Notes: a model not told the origin generated them from the sequence alone. A DNA stretch of 64,000 bases from Vombatus ursinus (GCF_900497805.2 NW_020954548.1:11883984-11947983); one strand, 5' to 3'. Positions 20,935 to 31,824 are shown, counted from the first letter of the stretch. Translations and numbers: made by a program.

Positions 20935-22470
20935 CAATTCAATGAGCATTTATTTCAAGCTAAGATGGGACTGCAAAGACAAAAATGAAACAGCCCTTGC
21001 TTTCAAAAAGCTTATACTCTATAAGAATTCTCCCCCAAAGGTTTTGTTACAGCACTCCCTAAATGTTAACTGAATTTATATTTATGCTCAAAGCCCTGTA
21101 AATAATATACAAATGTAGCCCAGATTTAAGTAGCTTATACTCTTGAACAGGTGAAAAGATACCTTCATGAATGACAATGCAAGGTTATGTAGGACAGGTA
21201 CCACACAAATAGCCAAAACAAAATGGTGTGAAAGAAGAAGAAGAAGAGGAGAAATGAGGAAACCACATCCAGTTGAGGGGATCAGTGAAAGTTTCATCTA
21301 CAAAGGGCCTTATTGGATGGGCAGGATTTTCTCAAGTGAAAATGGGAGGTAGAGGCATTTAGGAAATATGGAGAGAAGAATATTAGCAAAATTGCAGAGG
21401 TAACAAGATAAATGTGTATCAGGGAATGGGAAGGAGATTCATTTGAATTTTGCAGAGCAAATGTTAAAGCTAATAGTGTAAGATAAAGATGAGTTGAGCT
21501 AATATTATTAAGAGCCATGACTGCCTAGCTTGACTTGGTTGTCTAGCAGTGAGGAACTGCTGGGTGTTTTGGGGAATGGAAGCAACATAATCAATCAACA
21601 CTGACAATTATGTGCCATGCATTGTGCTATGCATTGGGAATAAAAAAAAATCTTAAATAAACAAAAATCTGAGAAAGTCTCTGCTTTAAGGAGCTTATGT
21701 GCTGTTGGCATTAACCTAGAAAGATTAGCCTCACTGTGGTTCACACAATAGCCTGGCATAGGAAGAATCTGAAGGCAGCAAGATCAGGTGGAAGACTAGA
21801 ACAAATAATCTAGGCATAAATTTATAAAGCTTACACTAGAATAACAGCAGCAGGAATAGAAAAAAGAGAATATTACAAAAGAGGTATACATACAATAGGT
21901 GAGACTTTCTGATCAAGTAGATGTGAGGGGACATGGGAAAAGCATGAATAAAACACAAGTCAACTCTGGGAGTCTGAAAGAATAGTAACACACTTGATTG
22001 ATTGGGAATTTCCTTTTTACTCTCCCATTTCACTGATGGGCATGTTAAGTTTGAGGTTCATCCAGGTAAAGTGATCATCAGGCAAATGGAAATGTGAGAC
22101 TGGAGCCCAAGAGAAATGCAAGAGTCAAATTTACCCATTTGGGATTCATTTGTACAAAAGATGAGATGACTCAAGACAGAAATGGATAAGATCATCAGGA
22201 GATGGAGTATAGAGTGAAAAGGGTACAACCTATACTCATGGGATAGAAAAAGTAAGAGAACCCAGTCAAAGGAAAAGAGGAAGAATACTCAAGGGTCATA
22301 AAACCCAACAAAGGAAAGAAAGTGTCAAGAAAGTATTTGCCCAACCTTATCAATACTGCATAAAAGGCACAAAGCAGGATGACTGGATAAGGCCATTAGA
22401 TGTGGTGATGAAGAAATTAGGGATTTTCAAGAAAGCTATTGACTAAAGGATATGGAAAGCAAATAGATCC
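20935..22470 (-). mobile_element. Long L2 copy, antisense, about 1.5 kb
   Basis: Runs from the L2 3' end (gagcatttatttcaagctaa, aaaagcttatactctataag) through the 'gaggaactgctgggtgtttt' block into coding-side L2 (gggcatgttaagtttgaggt, gagactggagcccaagagaa, gatgactggataaggccatt). A separate L2 end is inserted near 21590-21715. Highly decayed; no usable frame. Confidence 0.65.
21590..21715 (-). mobile_element. Second L2 3' end nested in the long L2
   Basis: aatcaacactgacaattatg, tgccatgcattgtgctatgc, ctgctttaaggagcttatgt form a complete antisense L2 terminus in the middle of the larger copy. I see no clear TSD. Confidence 0.6.
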
Positions 22471-22625
22471 TAGGACTTGGGTTGAAATCTAACCTCTGAC
22501 ACTTAATACCTGTACGACAATGGGCAAGTCATTTAACCTCCCTGAGCCTGTTTCCTCATATGTAAAATTTAGTTAAAGCCCTAAATGACCTTTGAAGTCC
22601 CTTCTAGTCCTAGATTTTTAATCTT
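22470..22625 (+). mobile_element. MIR3-like CORE-SINE
   Basis: gacttgggttgaaatctaac, caatgggcaagtcatttaac, ctaaatgacctttgaagtcc and cttctagtcctagatt. Confidence 0.75.
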
Positions 22626-22689
22626 ATTCTCCTAAATCAACCTTGAAACAAGAGGAATAATTAGGTGTTTGTTTATGGTAATTTGTAAT

Positions 22690-22790
22690 ATAGTCATACA
22701 CAGGATCCTGGACAGACCTGGAGGGGACCTCAAGGTTTCATGTCAAAATCTCTGGTGAGCCTGATCGTCATCTAATACATCAGCTATCTT
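22690..22790 (-). mobile_element. MIR3/L3 fragment
   Basis: ctggacagacctggagggga then cctcaaggtttcatgtcaaa: antisense L3-type terminus. Confidence 0.45.
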
Positions 22791-22917
22791 TCCCAATTTG
22801 TGATGGGGGGGCTGTTGAGGAGGAGGGGAAGATGTTTTTCTTTCTTTTTTTCAAATACAGTGGGTGGAATAATAGTATATTGAGAAGATACACTAAAATG
22901 TCTCTATGTATACACAT

Positions 22918-23165
22918 GCATGACAGCCTGGTGTAGAAAATATTTTTTAAGTCTTGGAGCAGGAAGACCTGGATTCAAATTCTGCCTCAAACATTTATTA
23001 GATGTGCAACCATTAGGAAATCACATAACCCTTAAGTGCCATAGTCAATTCCTTGGGAGATGGATACACACACAGACACAGACACGTTTATATCAATATT
23101 AATGGAGAGGGTTCCTTTATCTTAAATTCCCTACACTGAAGAAATCACAAGTCTTTCCTCATATT
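22918..23165 (+). mobile_element. CORE-SINE with 'ccctacacc..gaaatcac' tail (THER-type)
   Basis: Head cctggtgtagaaaat, aggaagacctggattcaaat, a diverged CORE, then gagagggttcctttatctta and ccctacactgaagaaatcac. The same 3' block is seen at 32440-32735 and 37390-37880. The subfamily name is uncertain. Confidence 0.65.
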
Positions 23166-23361
23166 TATGTGAGGAAATCCAGGAGCCAGAGGGAGAAAAC
23201 ATCATTTTAGCGAAGATCAACAGATGCCCATATAGAACTGATGATTCCATTGCCATATTGGGCACAAATGGACAAGAAAAGCCAGATTATAGCAAAGAAA
23301 TCAAAACACTTGCATGCAGGCATGCAGAATAGTGATTCAATTATCTAGGTATCTACTAGAG

Positions 23362-23510
23362 TAGGTCTGCACAACCTGCAGCCTACGGGCTGATTAAAGG
23401 ATTTCCTCTACATACAAAGGATGTTTTCCTCTACATTTTTCCAGACCTGCCTGAAATCTTTTGGCATGCCCCAAGAGCTATAAGCAGCCGGTACAAGTTG
23501 TGCAGGCCTG
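23362..23510. mobile_element. hAT-like MITE, 149 bp, with 8-bp TSD
   Basis: The terminal inverted repeats TAGGTCTGCACAACCT (left) and CAGGCCTGCACAACTT (right, reverse complement) match at 13 of 16 positions. Flanks are tactagag at 23354-23361 and 23511-23518. An 8-bp TSD with CAG-type ends is the hAT signature. No coding capacity. Confidence 0.85.
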
Positions 23511-23559
23511 TACTAGAGTTTTGTGCTCTATCAAAAGGTATTAATTGAGAATTCTTTGG

Positions 23560-24055
23560 CCTACATTAATCAAAGCACTTATTTAGTACCCACTGTTTGT
23601 ATCTGACACTGATAAGAAATAGAGATACAAAAGTAGAAACAAAATAGCCCCTTACATTCAAGTAGTTTATGTTCTAATAAGAAATATAACATATACACAT
23701 AAAGGGATATGCAAGTCAGAATCAGCTGCAAGGCAACACAGAGGGGAAAGCACTAGCAGTTAGGGTCTTCCTCAAGAAAGACCTCTCTCCACAGGTGAGA
23801 TTTAAGCTGAATCTTAAAGAAAATCAAGCATGTTGCAAAGACAGAGAGATGAATGATAGAGTATCATGTGAGAAAAAGCGAGTTGGACATGGACAATAGA
23901 GAATGTGGAGAGGAGTAATATGTAAGTAGACTAGTAGAGGAATCTTTGGGGGATTGGGTGGGGAGTGGAATCCCATTCTGGCCCTGATACTCAGAAATAA
24001 GGAGGACAAAGAAGAAATGGTAACACTGGGGAAGGAGGGGGTGTCACCATTTCAG
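23560..24055 (-). mobile_element. L2 copy, antisense
   Basis: tcaaagcacttatttagtac, cattcaagtagtttatgttc, cctcaagaaagacctctctc, gaatcttaaagaaaatcaa: antisense L2 3' region. The tail end is diverged. Confidence 0.65.
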
Positions 24056-24061
24056 CTTAGA

Positions 24062-24480
24062 ATGGCATAGTCAAGCAATCAATAAATAAACACTTATTAA
24101 GCACCTGTTATGTGCCAGGCACTGTGCTAAGGGCTGGGGATACAAAAAGAGGCAAAAGATAGTTCCTGCCCTCAAGAAGCTTACAATCTAATGACGCACA
24201 ACAAAGATTCCAATGAAGAGGAAAAGATATTTGGGCTCCTAGTCCTATGTTCTTTCCATTATACCACTCTACTTCTATAAATACACAGAGGTGCTACTTA
24301 TAGACATAGAACAGCAGCAGCAGCTATATGAATGAACCAGACAGTAAATTCTATAGGAGTCAAAGGAGTGGGGAAAAGCACTTGCAGCTGTGGTGATCAG
24401 AGAGTTTCATGGGAAGGGGAGGATTTAAGGGTTGGGGCATAAATGAAGATAGAATTGGATGAGGCAGAGAGGAAGTTTCT
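24062..24480 (-). mobile_element. L2 copy, antisense, well preserved 3' end
   Basis: aataaacacttattaagcac, ctgttatgtgccaggcactg, ctgccctcaagaagcttaca at the left; gggaaggggaggatttaagg and agatagaattggatgaggca at the right. Confidence 0.7.
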
Positions 24481-24484
24481 GCTC

Positions 24485-25085
24485 AAAGTTATAGTAAATT
24501 AAATTCATTTAGTGTGTAATAAATAAGGCTGAATCCAAAACACTTTTCAGCAAAAAAAAAAAAAAATGAAATGACCCTTCCACCCTTTTCCCTTTCTCTT
24601 TTATTCCATCCATTGTAACCAAAGCTTGCTGAAGAACCAAGAAATTATCCCTTAATTATCCTGTTAGCAATGCCAATCATGAGGTTCTGGGTCCAGGACA
24701 ATCATGTCACAATCTCACCTACAAAACCAAGATGAATTTTGATGTTAAATCCAGACACCATTTCTAAACCTTCATGTAGGTGACCAATGAAAAGTCACTA
24801 TAAAGATCACACCCAAAAGTTACAAGGGGCCTTCTCAAAGGAAAAAGGCTAAAAAAAAGGATCAAAGAGGGTGGAAATAACATTTTGCTTTTCCATTTAT
24901 AAACTTGAGTTATTCCACTGATGTACCTCTTTATACTGTTAATCACAACAAAGATCTAAATTAAGAATTTCACCAAACTTTTCTTAGATTAGCACTGTGA
25001 CCTCTACAATAACACAACAATTTAAAATTTTTTTTTTGAAATGTAGGCCTAATGACTGATTATGTGTCTATTGTGCCAGGACTAG
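24485..25085. other. No gene; mostly unique
   Basis: Contains a 14-A run near 24552-24566 and AT-rich sequence. No feature can be named. Confidence 0.35.
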
Positions 25086-25097
25086 ACCAATGAGATC

Positions 25098-25310
25098 TAA
25101 TCAATCAATAAGTATTTATTAAGCATCTATTATGTGCTGAGCATAAACTGGTCCTGCCCTCAAGGCATTTATGTTTTATTGAGGGAGAGAACATGAACAT
25201 ATATACAAAACAAACACTACACTGAGGAGGGAGGGCAATTTCATTGAGGAAGTAATCACAGAAAGCAGGGCAGGCCTCATGTAAAAAGTGATAGTCATTC
25301 ATGTCTTTGA
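25098..25310 (-). mobile_element. L2 3' end, antisense
   Basis: atcaataagtatttattaag, gcatctattatgtgctgagc, ctggtcctgccctcaaggca, then gcaggcctcatgtaaaaagt. Confidence 0.75.
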
Positions 25311-25311
25311 A

Positions 25312-25378
25312 AGTCCAACATCTAATACACAGCTTGCTACGTAGCTGATACTTAATAAATACTTGTTGATTAATTGGA
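25312..25378 (+). mobile_element. L2-type 3' tail, sense
   Basis: tccaacatctaatacacagc, gctgatacttaataaatact, tgttgatt. It faces the antisense L2 end just to its left. Confidence 0.6.
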
Positions 25379-25854
25379 TCTAATCAGCCTAATCATAAAA
25401 CAAGACGCTCAGCCAATCTCTCTGAGCTATAACTGCAGTTCTTGCTTTGGATGACCAAAAGGACTTACCAACCTAAAAAATGCCAACATAAAGTCTTAAG
25501 GATTGAAAGGAATTTTAGAGGTGAATTAGCTCAATCCCACTTAACGCATGAATGTTCTTAATAATTTTCTCAATGTTGCTATTGTTTCCTATCCTTTTTA
25601 GCTCTGCTTCTAGTCCTCAATATGGCCAAACATTTTCTGGACAAAGGGAAGGGCAAATACTTCTGGACAAATTTTCAAGGTCCACCATAAAGGACCTTGA
25701 TATCAACACTGAAGATAACTTTAATGAAACTCAAAGCTAATTAGAAGGTGGGTCTAAGACAATGCAGAATTTTGAAACCATAGCAATTCAGTGAATATCT
25801 TGAGGACCCCTTCTGGAGAACATCAGCATATTGAGATCAGGAGCTGCCATATTA

Positions 25855-25935
25855 CACTTTTGTCTTTGTAGCCCCACCATCTAGCACAACACCTTGCACA
25901 AGTTTGGATGTATAGTAAGTGTTGAATTGAATCTA
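25855..25935 (+). mobile_element. L2-type 3' tail
   Basis: ttttgtctttgtagccccac, catctagcacaacaccttgc, agtaagtgttgaattgaatc. Confidence 0.65.
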
Positions 25936-26319
25936 TGAAAGTTTAGCCAGGCTGAAATCGCCATATCCCCAAACTAAGAAAAGTACAAATTCTTGAAGCA
26001 TCAAAGTATTATTCTGAAGCAATTGGCTAGAGGGATTACTCACAACTCATAACAAATCAATTAGTGACAGATAAGAGCTAGTCAGTATAGCAATGGAGAT
26101 TAAATAGAAATAACAGAGAAATAACATGTCTAGCAGCTTCCAGGTATGTGGAATTCAGACAAGATGGTAGCTTAGGAAGATGAGAGAAGATGCTATCAGA
26201 GGCCACTAATGCATAAAGATGGTCTGCTATCACTACAATATTGGAACTTTATTTGGAAATACCTGGATGTAAGATGGGAGAAACCCCACAACTAAAGCAA
26301 GTAGAGCTTTCTTATCAAA

Positions 26320-26830
26320 CCAAAGTATTGAACGTTTGCTCTAAGGCTTTGGTATATGTCCCAAACAAAAAGGACCTATATATACAAAAATATTTGTAGC
26401 AACTCTTTTTGTGTTAACAAAGAACTGGAAATCAGAGGGATGTCCTTCAAGTGTGGAATGGCTGAACAAATTATATGCATATAATGGAATACTAGTATGC
26501 TGTAAAAAGTAAAGGGGACAGCTTCAGAGAAACCTGAAAAGACTTCCAAGAACTGATTCAGAATAAAGTGAGCAGGAGAAGAAGAAGATCAATACAATGA
26601 CCAAACATAATTCCAGAGGACCCATGATGAAGCAAATCATCCCTTTCTTGACACTGAGGTAATGCACTCAGGTTGAGATATTTTTTGAACATGGCCAATG
26701 AAGGAGTCTGGTCAAATAGATTATGCTTATTTATTATGAGCATTTTGTTTTTCCTTTTTTTTCCAATGACAGACTTCTTGTTCATTGAAAAATAATTAAT
26801 TGAAAAAACAAAAAATAAAATACAGGGAAA
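26320..26830 (+). mobile_element. Old L1 3' end (L1-D)
   Basis: caaaaatatttgtagcaact, gtgtggaatggctgaacaaa, ttatatgcatataatggaat, acagcttcagagaaacctga, then a T-rich stretch and an A-rich end near 26800-26830. It shares about 240 bp closely with 28562-28825, so the two are one subfamily. Sequence upstream from about 26150 (gacaagatggtagcttagga) might be an L1 5' piece joined by an internal deletion, but this is weak. Confidence 0.75.
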
Positions 26831-26849
26831 AATAATAGATACAAATAGA

Positions 26850-27000
26850 AGTAGAGAACCATAGCCTGAGAACTAGAAAAGATCTCAGAATGAATACCCT
26901 GGTTAATTTTACCAATGAACTCGGCGACAAATGAAGAGTTTGAGGATGATCTGAGCCAAGGATTTAGTGATCTGGAAGTCCAATTTCAAATTGCTAGTCA
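26850..27000 (-). mobile_element. Probable MIR3 fragment
   Basis: ctagaaaagatctcagaatg, then attttaccaatgaactcggc and gatctgagccaaggatttag: faint antisense CORE-SINE order. Confidence 0.35.
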
Positions 27001-27179
27001 TTTACTGGTGGCTCATGCTCTCTCTGTTGCATGATTACTAAAGTGAATACATGCAAGTTGTTCTAGTCTCTTAATTGTGAATTTAAAAATGATAACCATA
27101 ATTCCCAATGAAGTTATTGGCTTCCATCCTAATAGCAATCAGGTATCAACTACATCAAAAGCTGAATTTATTTCCACCA

Positions 27180-27268
27180 GATTTTAAGCTCTTCAAGGAC
27201 AAACACCGAAAACGTCCTATTTATCCTTGTGTATCTATCAGTTTCTAATACAGTCCTTTGCGCAAAGT
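27180..27268 (+). mobile_element. L2-type 3' tail, diverged
   Basis: attttaagctcttcaaggac, ttatccttgtgtatctatca, aatacagtcctttgcgcaaa. Confidence 0.5.
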
Positions 27269-27477
27269 AAGCAGGATATAAAGGAGTGAAAGAAGTCTGC
27301 ACAAAACTCAATTCAAGTATCCTGGCAGCCCCATTAGAAAGTTTCAGTCATCCTCAGGAGATATATCCCCACCACAAAAAATGAATCATCTCACCAAAAA
27401 CACCTATGTTATGCCAATCCTCTTCATTCCTTTCCATTCCTGACACATGCTTGCAGTTGCTAATTGCCCTTCCCTTT

Positions 27478-27630
27478 TTGTTGTTGTTCTGTCATTTCAG
27501 TTGTGTCTGACTGTTGGTGACCCCATTTGGGGTTTTCTTGGCAGAGATACTGGAGTGGTTTGCCATTTCCTTCTCCAGCTCATTTTACAGATGAGGAAAC
27601 TGAGGCAAACAAGGTTAAGTGAACCTTGTA
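27478..27630 (-). mobile_element. MAR1-type SINE, 3' part
   Basis: ttgttgttgttctgtcattt, ggggttttcttggcagagat, ctggagtggtttgccatttc, cagatgaggaaactgaggca. It stops inside the CORE. Confidence 0.85.
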
Positions 27631-27639
27631 GCTATTTTC

Positions 27640-27800
27640 TATAGCTATTTATTTTGTACATACCTATAGATTTTGACTACTCTGATAGAAGGTAAACTTC
27701 TTGAGGACAAGTGCAGTTTTATTTTTTTCTTCTTCCCACCAACCAGCAGAGTGCCTAGCACATAAGAGGTTAATAAATGTTTGTTGATTGATCGAGGCAA
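27640..27800 (+). mobile_element. L2 3' end
   Basis: agaaggtaaacttcttgagg, acaagtgcagttttattttt, gcagagtgcctagcacataa, gaggttaataaatgtttgtt. Confidence 0.75.
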
Positions 27801-28143
27801 TCAATAGGTACATGATTAATAGTTTAGGGCCCTCATCTTAAGTGCACAAAAATAATACCCATTAAAATTTAACAGATTAAATCACACATATAGAATGACT
27901 GAACACCTTTGCATCCTAATGTTCAGCCTATGTGAATAGTTATTACACATGAATGTAGAAAGAAACACATAGAACAAGAACCCACCCAGGACCAGAAATA
28001 GCAATACCGGCAGTTGTTTCAACAATAAACAGAGACAGCTGGCCTTAATTTTGGTTTTGGCTTTAAGGACTATGCCAAGAAAAAGGTAACTAGTGCCAGT
28101 TCAGTGGACACAAGAGAAACACTATTTGAACTAAATGACCACT

Positions 28144-28536
28144 TTAAATTGTTTTCCAGTATGTGTTAAATATTTGACTCAATGCAACGGTTATTAACTT
28201 AGTGCAATGACTTAGTTGGTCATTTCCTGGACCAACAGAAAACTCCAATTTCCTCCTCTCTCCAAAATTTGAAAAGCATCTACATGAGTTGGGTTCTTGG
28301 CATAATTCCCACAGAGAAGAAAGTAGTTTCTTAAGCGTGTAATTTTGTGAGTCTATAATCAACATGCCTCCATAAAAGTCTCCCTTTAATGCCTCATTGT
28401 GATGTGGAGGTGACTGTGGGTTCTTGGAGGCTGTACCAGTAAAGTGCAATTCTGGCACATTCTTACAAGCTTGCAAGGCTTCGAGTGTGGGCCTGCTGTT
28501 AAGCAAAGAGCCACATGAAGCAAAGAGCTTCATCAC
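28144..28536 (-). other. Unassigned 130-codon open reading frame
   Basis: Open from an ATG at the right end to a stop at 28144. The predicted protein is not low-complexity: KLFASCGSLLNSRPTLEALQ, CKNVPELHFTGTASKNPQS, GDFYGGMLIIDSQNYTLKK and SLWELCQEPNSCRCFSNFG, with six cysteines and no evident signal peptide or membrane segment. I recognise no family, no flanking splice sites, and no T-run at the left edge that would mark a processed pseudogene. An old L1 fragment starts about 25 bp to the right. It may be a chance frame, a piece of an unrecognised repeat, or a lone exon or retrocopy. Confidence 0.2.
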
Positions 28537-28561
28537 AGTGATGGATCATCAGGTGATAAAT

Positions 28562-28825
28562 ACTTCTGATCAAACCAAAGTATCTGATTGAACACTTGCC
28601 CTAAGGCTTTAGAAATAAAAAGTATATGCCCCAAATAAAAAGGACCTATACATTCAAAAATATTTGTAGCAGCTCTTTTTTGTGGTAACAAAGAGCTGGA
28701 AACCAGAAGGATGGCCTTCAAGTGGGGAATGGCTGAACAAATTATACGCATATAATGGAATACTAGTGTGCTGTAAAAAATGAAGGGGACAGCTTCAGAA
28801 AAACCATGAAAAGACTTCTAGAACT
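28562..28825 (+). mobile_element. Old L1 3' region (L1-E), same subfamily as L1-D
   Basis: gatcaaaccaaagtat, caaaaatatttgtagcagct, gtggggaatggctgaacaaa, gaaggggacagcttcagaaa match L1-D almost throughout. The copy breaks off at a SINE at 28826. Confidence 0.75.
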
Positions 28826-29130
28826 GATGCATCTGGGTTACACAGTGGATAAAGTGTTGACCTTGGAGTCAAGAAGACCCTAGTTCAAATTCAGCCATAG
28901 ACACTTACTAGCTGTGTGAGCCCGGGCATGTCACTTCACATCTGTTTGCCTCAGTTTCCTTCCCTATAAAATGGGAAGAATAATAATAATAACACCTATC
29001 TCCCAGAGTTATTGAGAGAATCAAATGAAATAATATTCATAAAGTGCTTGGCACAGTGCCTGACACAAAATAAACAATATATAAAAATTATTATTATTAT
29101 AATCATGATTATCGTAATTATTATTTGACC
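28826..29130 (+). mobile_element. CORE-SINE with L2-type tail (MIR/THER-like), full length
   Basis: ctgggttacacagtggataa head, tagctgtgtgagcccgggca CORE, taacacctatctcccagagt, aagtgcttggcacagtgcct, ending in att-rich repeats. It includes the 14-bp palindrome ataatcatgattat. Confidence 0.8.
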
Positions 29131-29254
29131 ATAACAAACCATGGAACTAATACCAATGTAACAATATTATCTGTCCCCTTTCTGTTTTTCCAATTGAAGA
29201 TGGTAGGTTGGTGGAGGATGCTAAGAATCATACAATTTTGGGACTAGCTATAAA

Positions 29255-29335
29255 TAAATATATACATATATATTACATATATAAACACATGCATATATGT
29301 ATATATATATATCAGTGAGTATATTTATATATGTT
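29255..29335. repeat. AT-rich low-complexity (TATA/CATA)
   Basis: Repeated atatata and catatat units (gcatatatgtatatatat). Confidence 0.85.
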
Positions 29336-29489
29336 TGACTCTAATGTTAAATGAATAATCTCTGTCCAGAGGCTGATAAATTGATAATAAAGGGACTGAA
29401 AAACTATGAATTCAGAATATGAAAGCCTAATGTTTTTATTTTATGAGCACACTCATATGGCCAAAAAAAAGGAGACATGCTACAGTACT

Positions 29490-29580
29490 GTGTTGTGAGA
29501 GACAGACAGAGAGAGAGAGAGAAATAGAGACAGAGAGAGACACAGAGAGAGACAGAGAATGAGATTGAGAGATAGAGTGG
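29490..29580. repeat. GA/GACA-rich simple repeat
   Basis: gagagacagacagagagaga and related purine units over about 90 bases. Confidence 0.9.
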
Positions 29581-29584
29581 AAAT

Positions 29585-30054
29585 CAGAAAACATTTGGAA
29601 CTATACAGGCTGAGCAGTGCAGATTGTTCAAAGAAGAGAACAGACAAAAAACAATAAAACTTGTAAAGTTAGGTGTGGTCTTGCACCTATAACAATCATT
29701 CAATGTCTATTAATAAAAATCAGATATCATTAGCAAGGTCCAACAGCACAAAAGATTCTATAAAAATCAAAGCATGCAGAATCCCCATTCAGGCAATTAA
29801 TCTGGATTGCAGGAGAAAGACATGGTTAGTTTCAGTGTTACTTAAAGCTAGAGTTGGACAACTTTATTTGGCATCTGCAAGCCTAGGCCCAGGCCTAAAC
29901 AAACACATGTAGGGCCTTCTGGCTCATACCATCTTCCCCTCACCTCCACCCTCACCCCTTGCCTGCTATCTGGTTACATGGTGATGTGGAAAGTGAATGT
30001 CTTTATGAGGGACATGACCTCTAAGGCAGGCCTACCTGACAAAAATAGGGCTCA
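29585..30054. other. No gene or clear repeat
   Basis: Unique-looking. A 79-codon plus frame at 29673-29912 shows no motif. Confidence 0.35.
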
Positions 30055-30057
30055 GAA

Positions 30058-30225
30058 GGATCATAGGATTTTAGAAATGGAAAGGACCTTAGAGAACATC
30101 TATTCCAACCTCCTCATTTTATAGTGATAAAGAGATTTACAGGCAGTGAGTGAAAAAGACCATATCGTCTTCCTCTTGGCACCATACCACGCCATATGAC
30201 TAATCAAGGACACACTGCAGCATGG
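30058..30225 (-). mobile_element. MIR3 fragment
   Basis: gatcataggattttagaaat, ggaaaggaccttagagaaca, ccaacctcctcattttatag: antisense L3-type tail then CORE. Confidence 0.7.
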
Positions 30226-30320
30226 CACAGGAGAAGGAGGGATGAATTTGCATTTGGAGGCCTCAAATTCAAATATCATCTCTCCCACTTACTATCTGTG
30301 TGACCTTGGGAAGAGAAGGA
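30226..30320 (+). mobile_element. CORE-SINE fragment
   Basis: gatgaatttgcatttggagg, catctctcccacttactatc, tgtgtgaccttgggaagaga. Confidence 0.55.
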
Positions 30321-30321
30321 G

Positions 30322-30476
30322 CAAACAAGCCTCTATTAAGCACCTACTATGTGCCAGGCACTAATGTGCTAAGTGCTTTTCAAGACAAGAAATGAGATCA
30401 ATAAAATCTACCAACCAAAAATATTTACCAAGCACCTACAATATGCCCAGCACTTTTCTAGGCACTAAGAAAGAAG
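30322..30476 (-). mobile_element. Two L2-type 3' ends in a row, antisense
   Basis: cctctattaagcacctacta, tgtgccaggcactaatgtgc, then again atatttaccaagcacctaca and tatgcccagcacttttctag. Confidence 0.65.
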
Positions 30477-30477
30477 T

Positions 30478-30680
30478 CACAGGATCATAGATGTAGAGGT
30501 GAAAAAAATCCATAGAGGCCAACTCCCTCATTTTACATAAGAAATAATTGACCTGACAGAGGGTAGGTGACTTGGCCAGGGTCATGAAACTACTAAGTGT
30601 CTGTGGCAGGTTTTGAACCCAGATCTTCCTGACTCTAGGTACAGCACCCTACCTATTACTCCACTGAAATGCCTCTATTA
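30478..30680 (-). mobile_element. MIR3-like SINE, near full length
   Basis: aggatcatagatgtagaggt, aggccaactccctcatttta, cttggccagggtcatgaaac, cagatcttcctgactctagg, ending at the head (ctccactgaaatgcct). Confidence 0.8.
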
Positions 30681-30684
30681 AAAA

Positions 30685-31530
30685 AAGAAGACATAAAAGG
30701 ATTGACCTTATCTATTGAGAGAGTAGGTGACCTGACTCCAGGGCATGATTTCAGGGGTCCTGGAAAAATTTCTCATACCTTCAGGCAAATGTCTCTAACT
30801 ACCTTAAGGAGGATAAAATTTTTCCTTACAAAATTAGGAAGATGAATTAAAATGCAAATTCCCCAGGGAGAAAACACTGATTTAAACTCATCCTCATGTA
30901 TAGATGACTTCCTACAGCATTCAATGAAAACAAGTGAAACAAGATGCCACTGGGTACCCTGCAGGGTAAGGAAGCACCGTGTAGAAGGGAAAGAGGGATA
31001 GAAAGAGGAGGTTAGTGGGGCTTGAAGACAAATTTGGTGTAAAAATGACATATGGTCAGTTCTGAAGATACTGCTTTTATAATCAACTTGGAAAGATAAG
31101 ACCTGCTTTCTTTAAGGATCTCATGATTCTGTCAATGTGAATGGTCTCTTCGTAAGTATAGATTTAAAACTTGTTTACAACTTAGTAGATGGTCTTTGAG
31201 AGTTGGCATGAATGGAAAAATGTGTCACTTTAGGGTATCATTATGCTAAGTCCCTGAGAACTCTGCTGGGCTGGTCCTTGGGGAACAGATCTACATTGCA
31301 GCATTCCTGCATGACCATGGGTAAGGCACAACTTCTCTCAACTTCAGACAACAATGAAAGATTAATCAATGAAATTGAAGCCAGGCTGCAATCTGTGACA
31401 CAGGGTAAACCACAGATCCTTTATGACAATCTAATACAATAGGGCAGTTGTTCGGTTCAGACAACAAAAAACGCTAAAAGAAAAGTGACACTGTACAATG
31501 AAAAGAAGGGTTGGAGGGTGTAGTTCCAAC
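30685..31530. other. Non-repeat DNA, no gene assigned
   Basis: Frames of 92 codons (30773-31051, minus) and 76 codons (31212-31442, plus) show no domain or motif I recognise. No splice context. Confidence 0.35.
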
Positions 31531-31534
31531 CACT

Positions 31535-31625
31535 TGTTACATGCGTGATATAGGACAAGTTTTCTCATCTGCAAAATGAGAAAACTAGACTGGATGACCT
31601 CAAAGATATCTTGCACTTATCCATC
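31535..31625 (+). mobile_element. MIR3 3' part
   Basis: gtgatataggacaagttttc, tcatctgcaaaatgagaaaa, ctagactggatgacctcaaa. Confidence 0.65.
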
Positions 31626-31635
31626 TTCAAATGGC

Positions 31636-31820
31636 GGGGGCAGGGGGGCAGCTAGGTGGTGCATGGATAGAGCTCCGGCCTTGGAGATGGGAGAAACCGG
31701 AGTTAAAATCAGGTCTCAGACCAGACACTTGACACTTACTGGCTGTGTGACCCTGGGCAAGTCACTAAACCCCGATTGCCTCGCCAAAAAAGCAAAAACA
31801 AACAAACAAACAAAATGGCA
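31636..31820 (+). mobile_element. Short CORE-SINE with A-rich tail (WSINE1/SINE1-like)
   Basis: gggggcagctaggtggtgca head; ggctgtgtgaccctgggcaa; ctaaaccccgattgcctcgc; an aaac-repeat tail. aaatggc lies on both sides (a probable 7-bp TSD). Very close to the 662-830 and 51627-51789 copies. Confidence 0.9.
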
Positions 31821-31824
31821 CATG

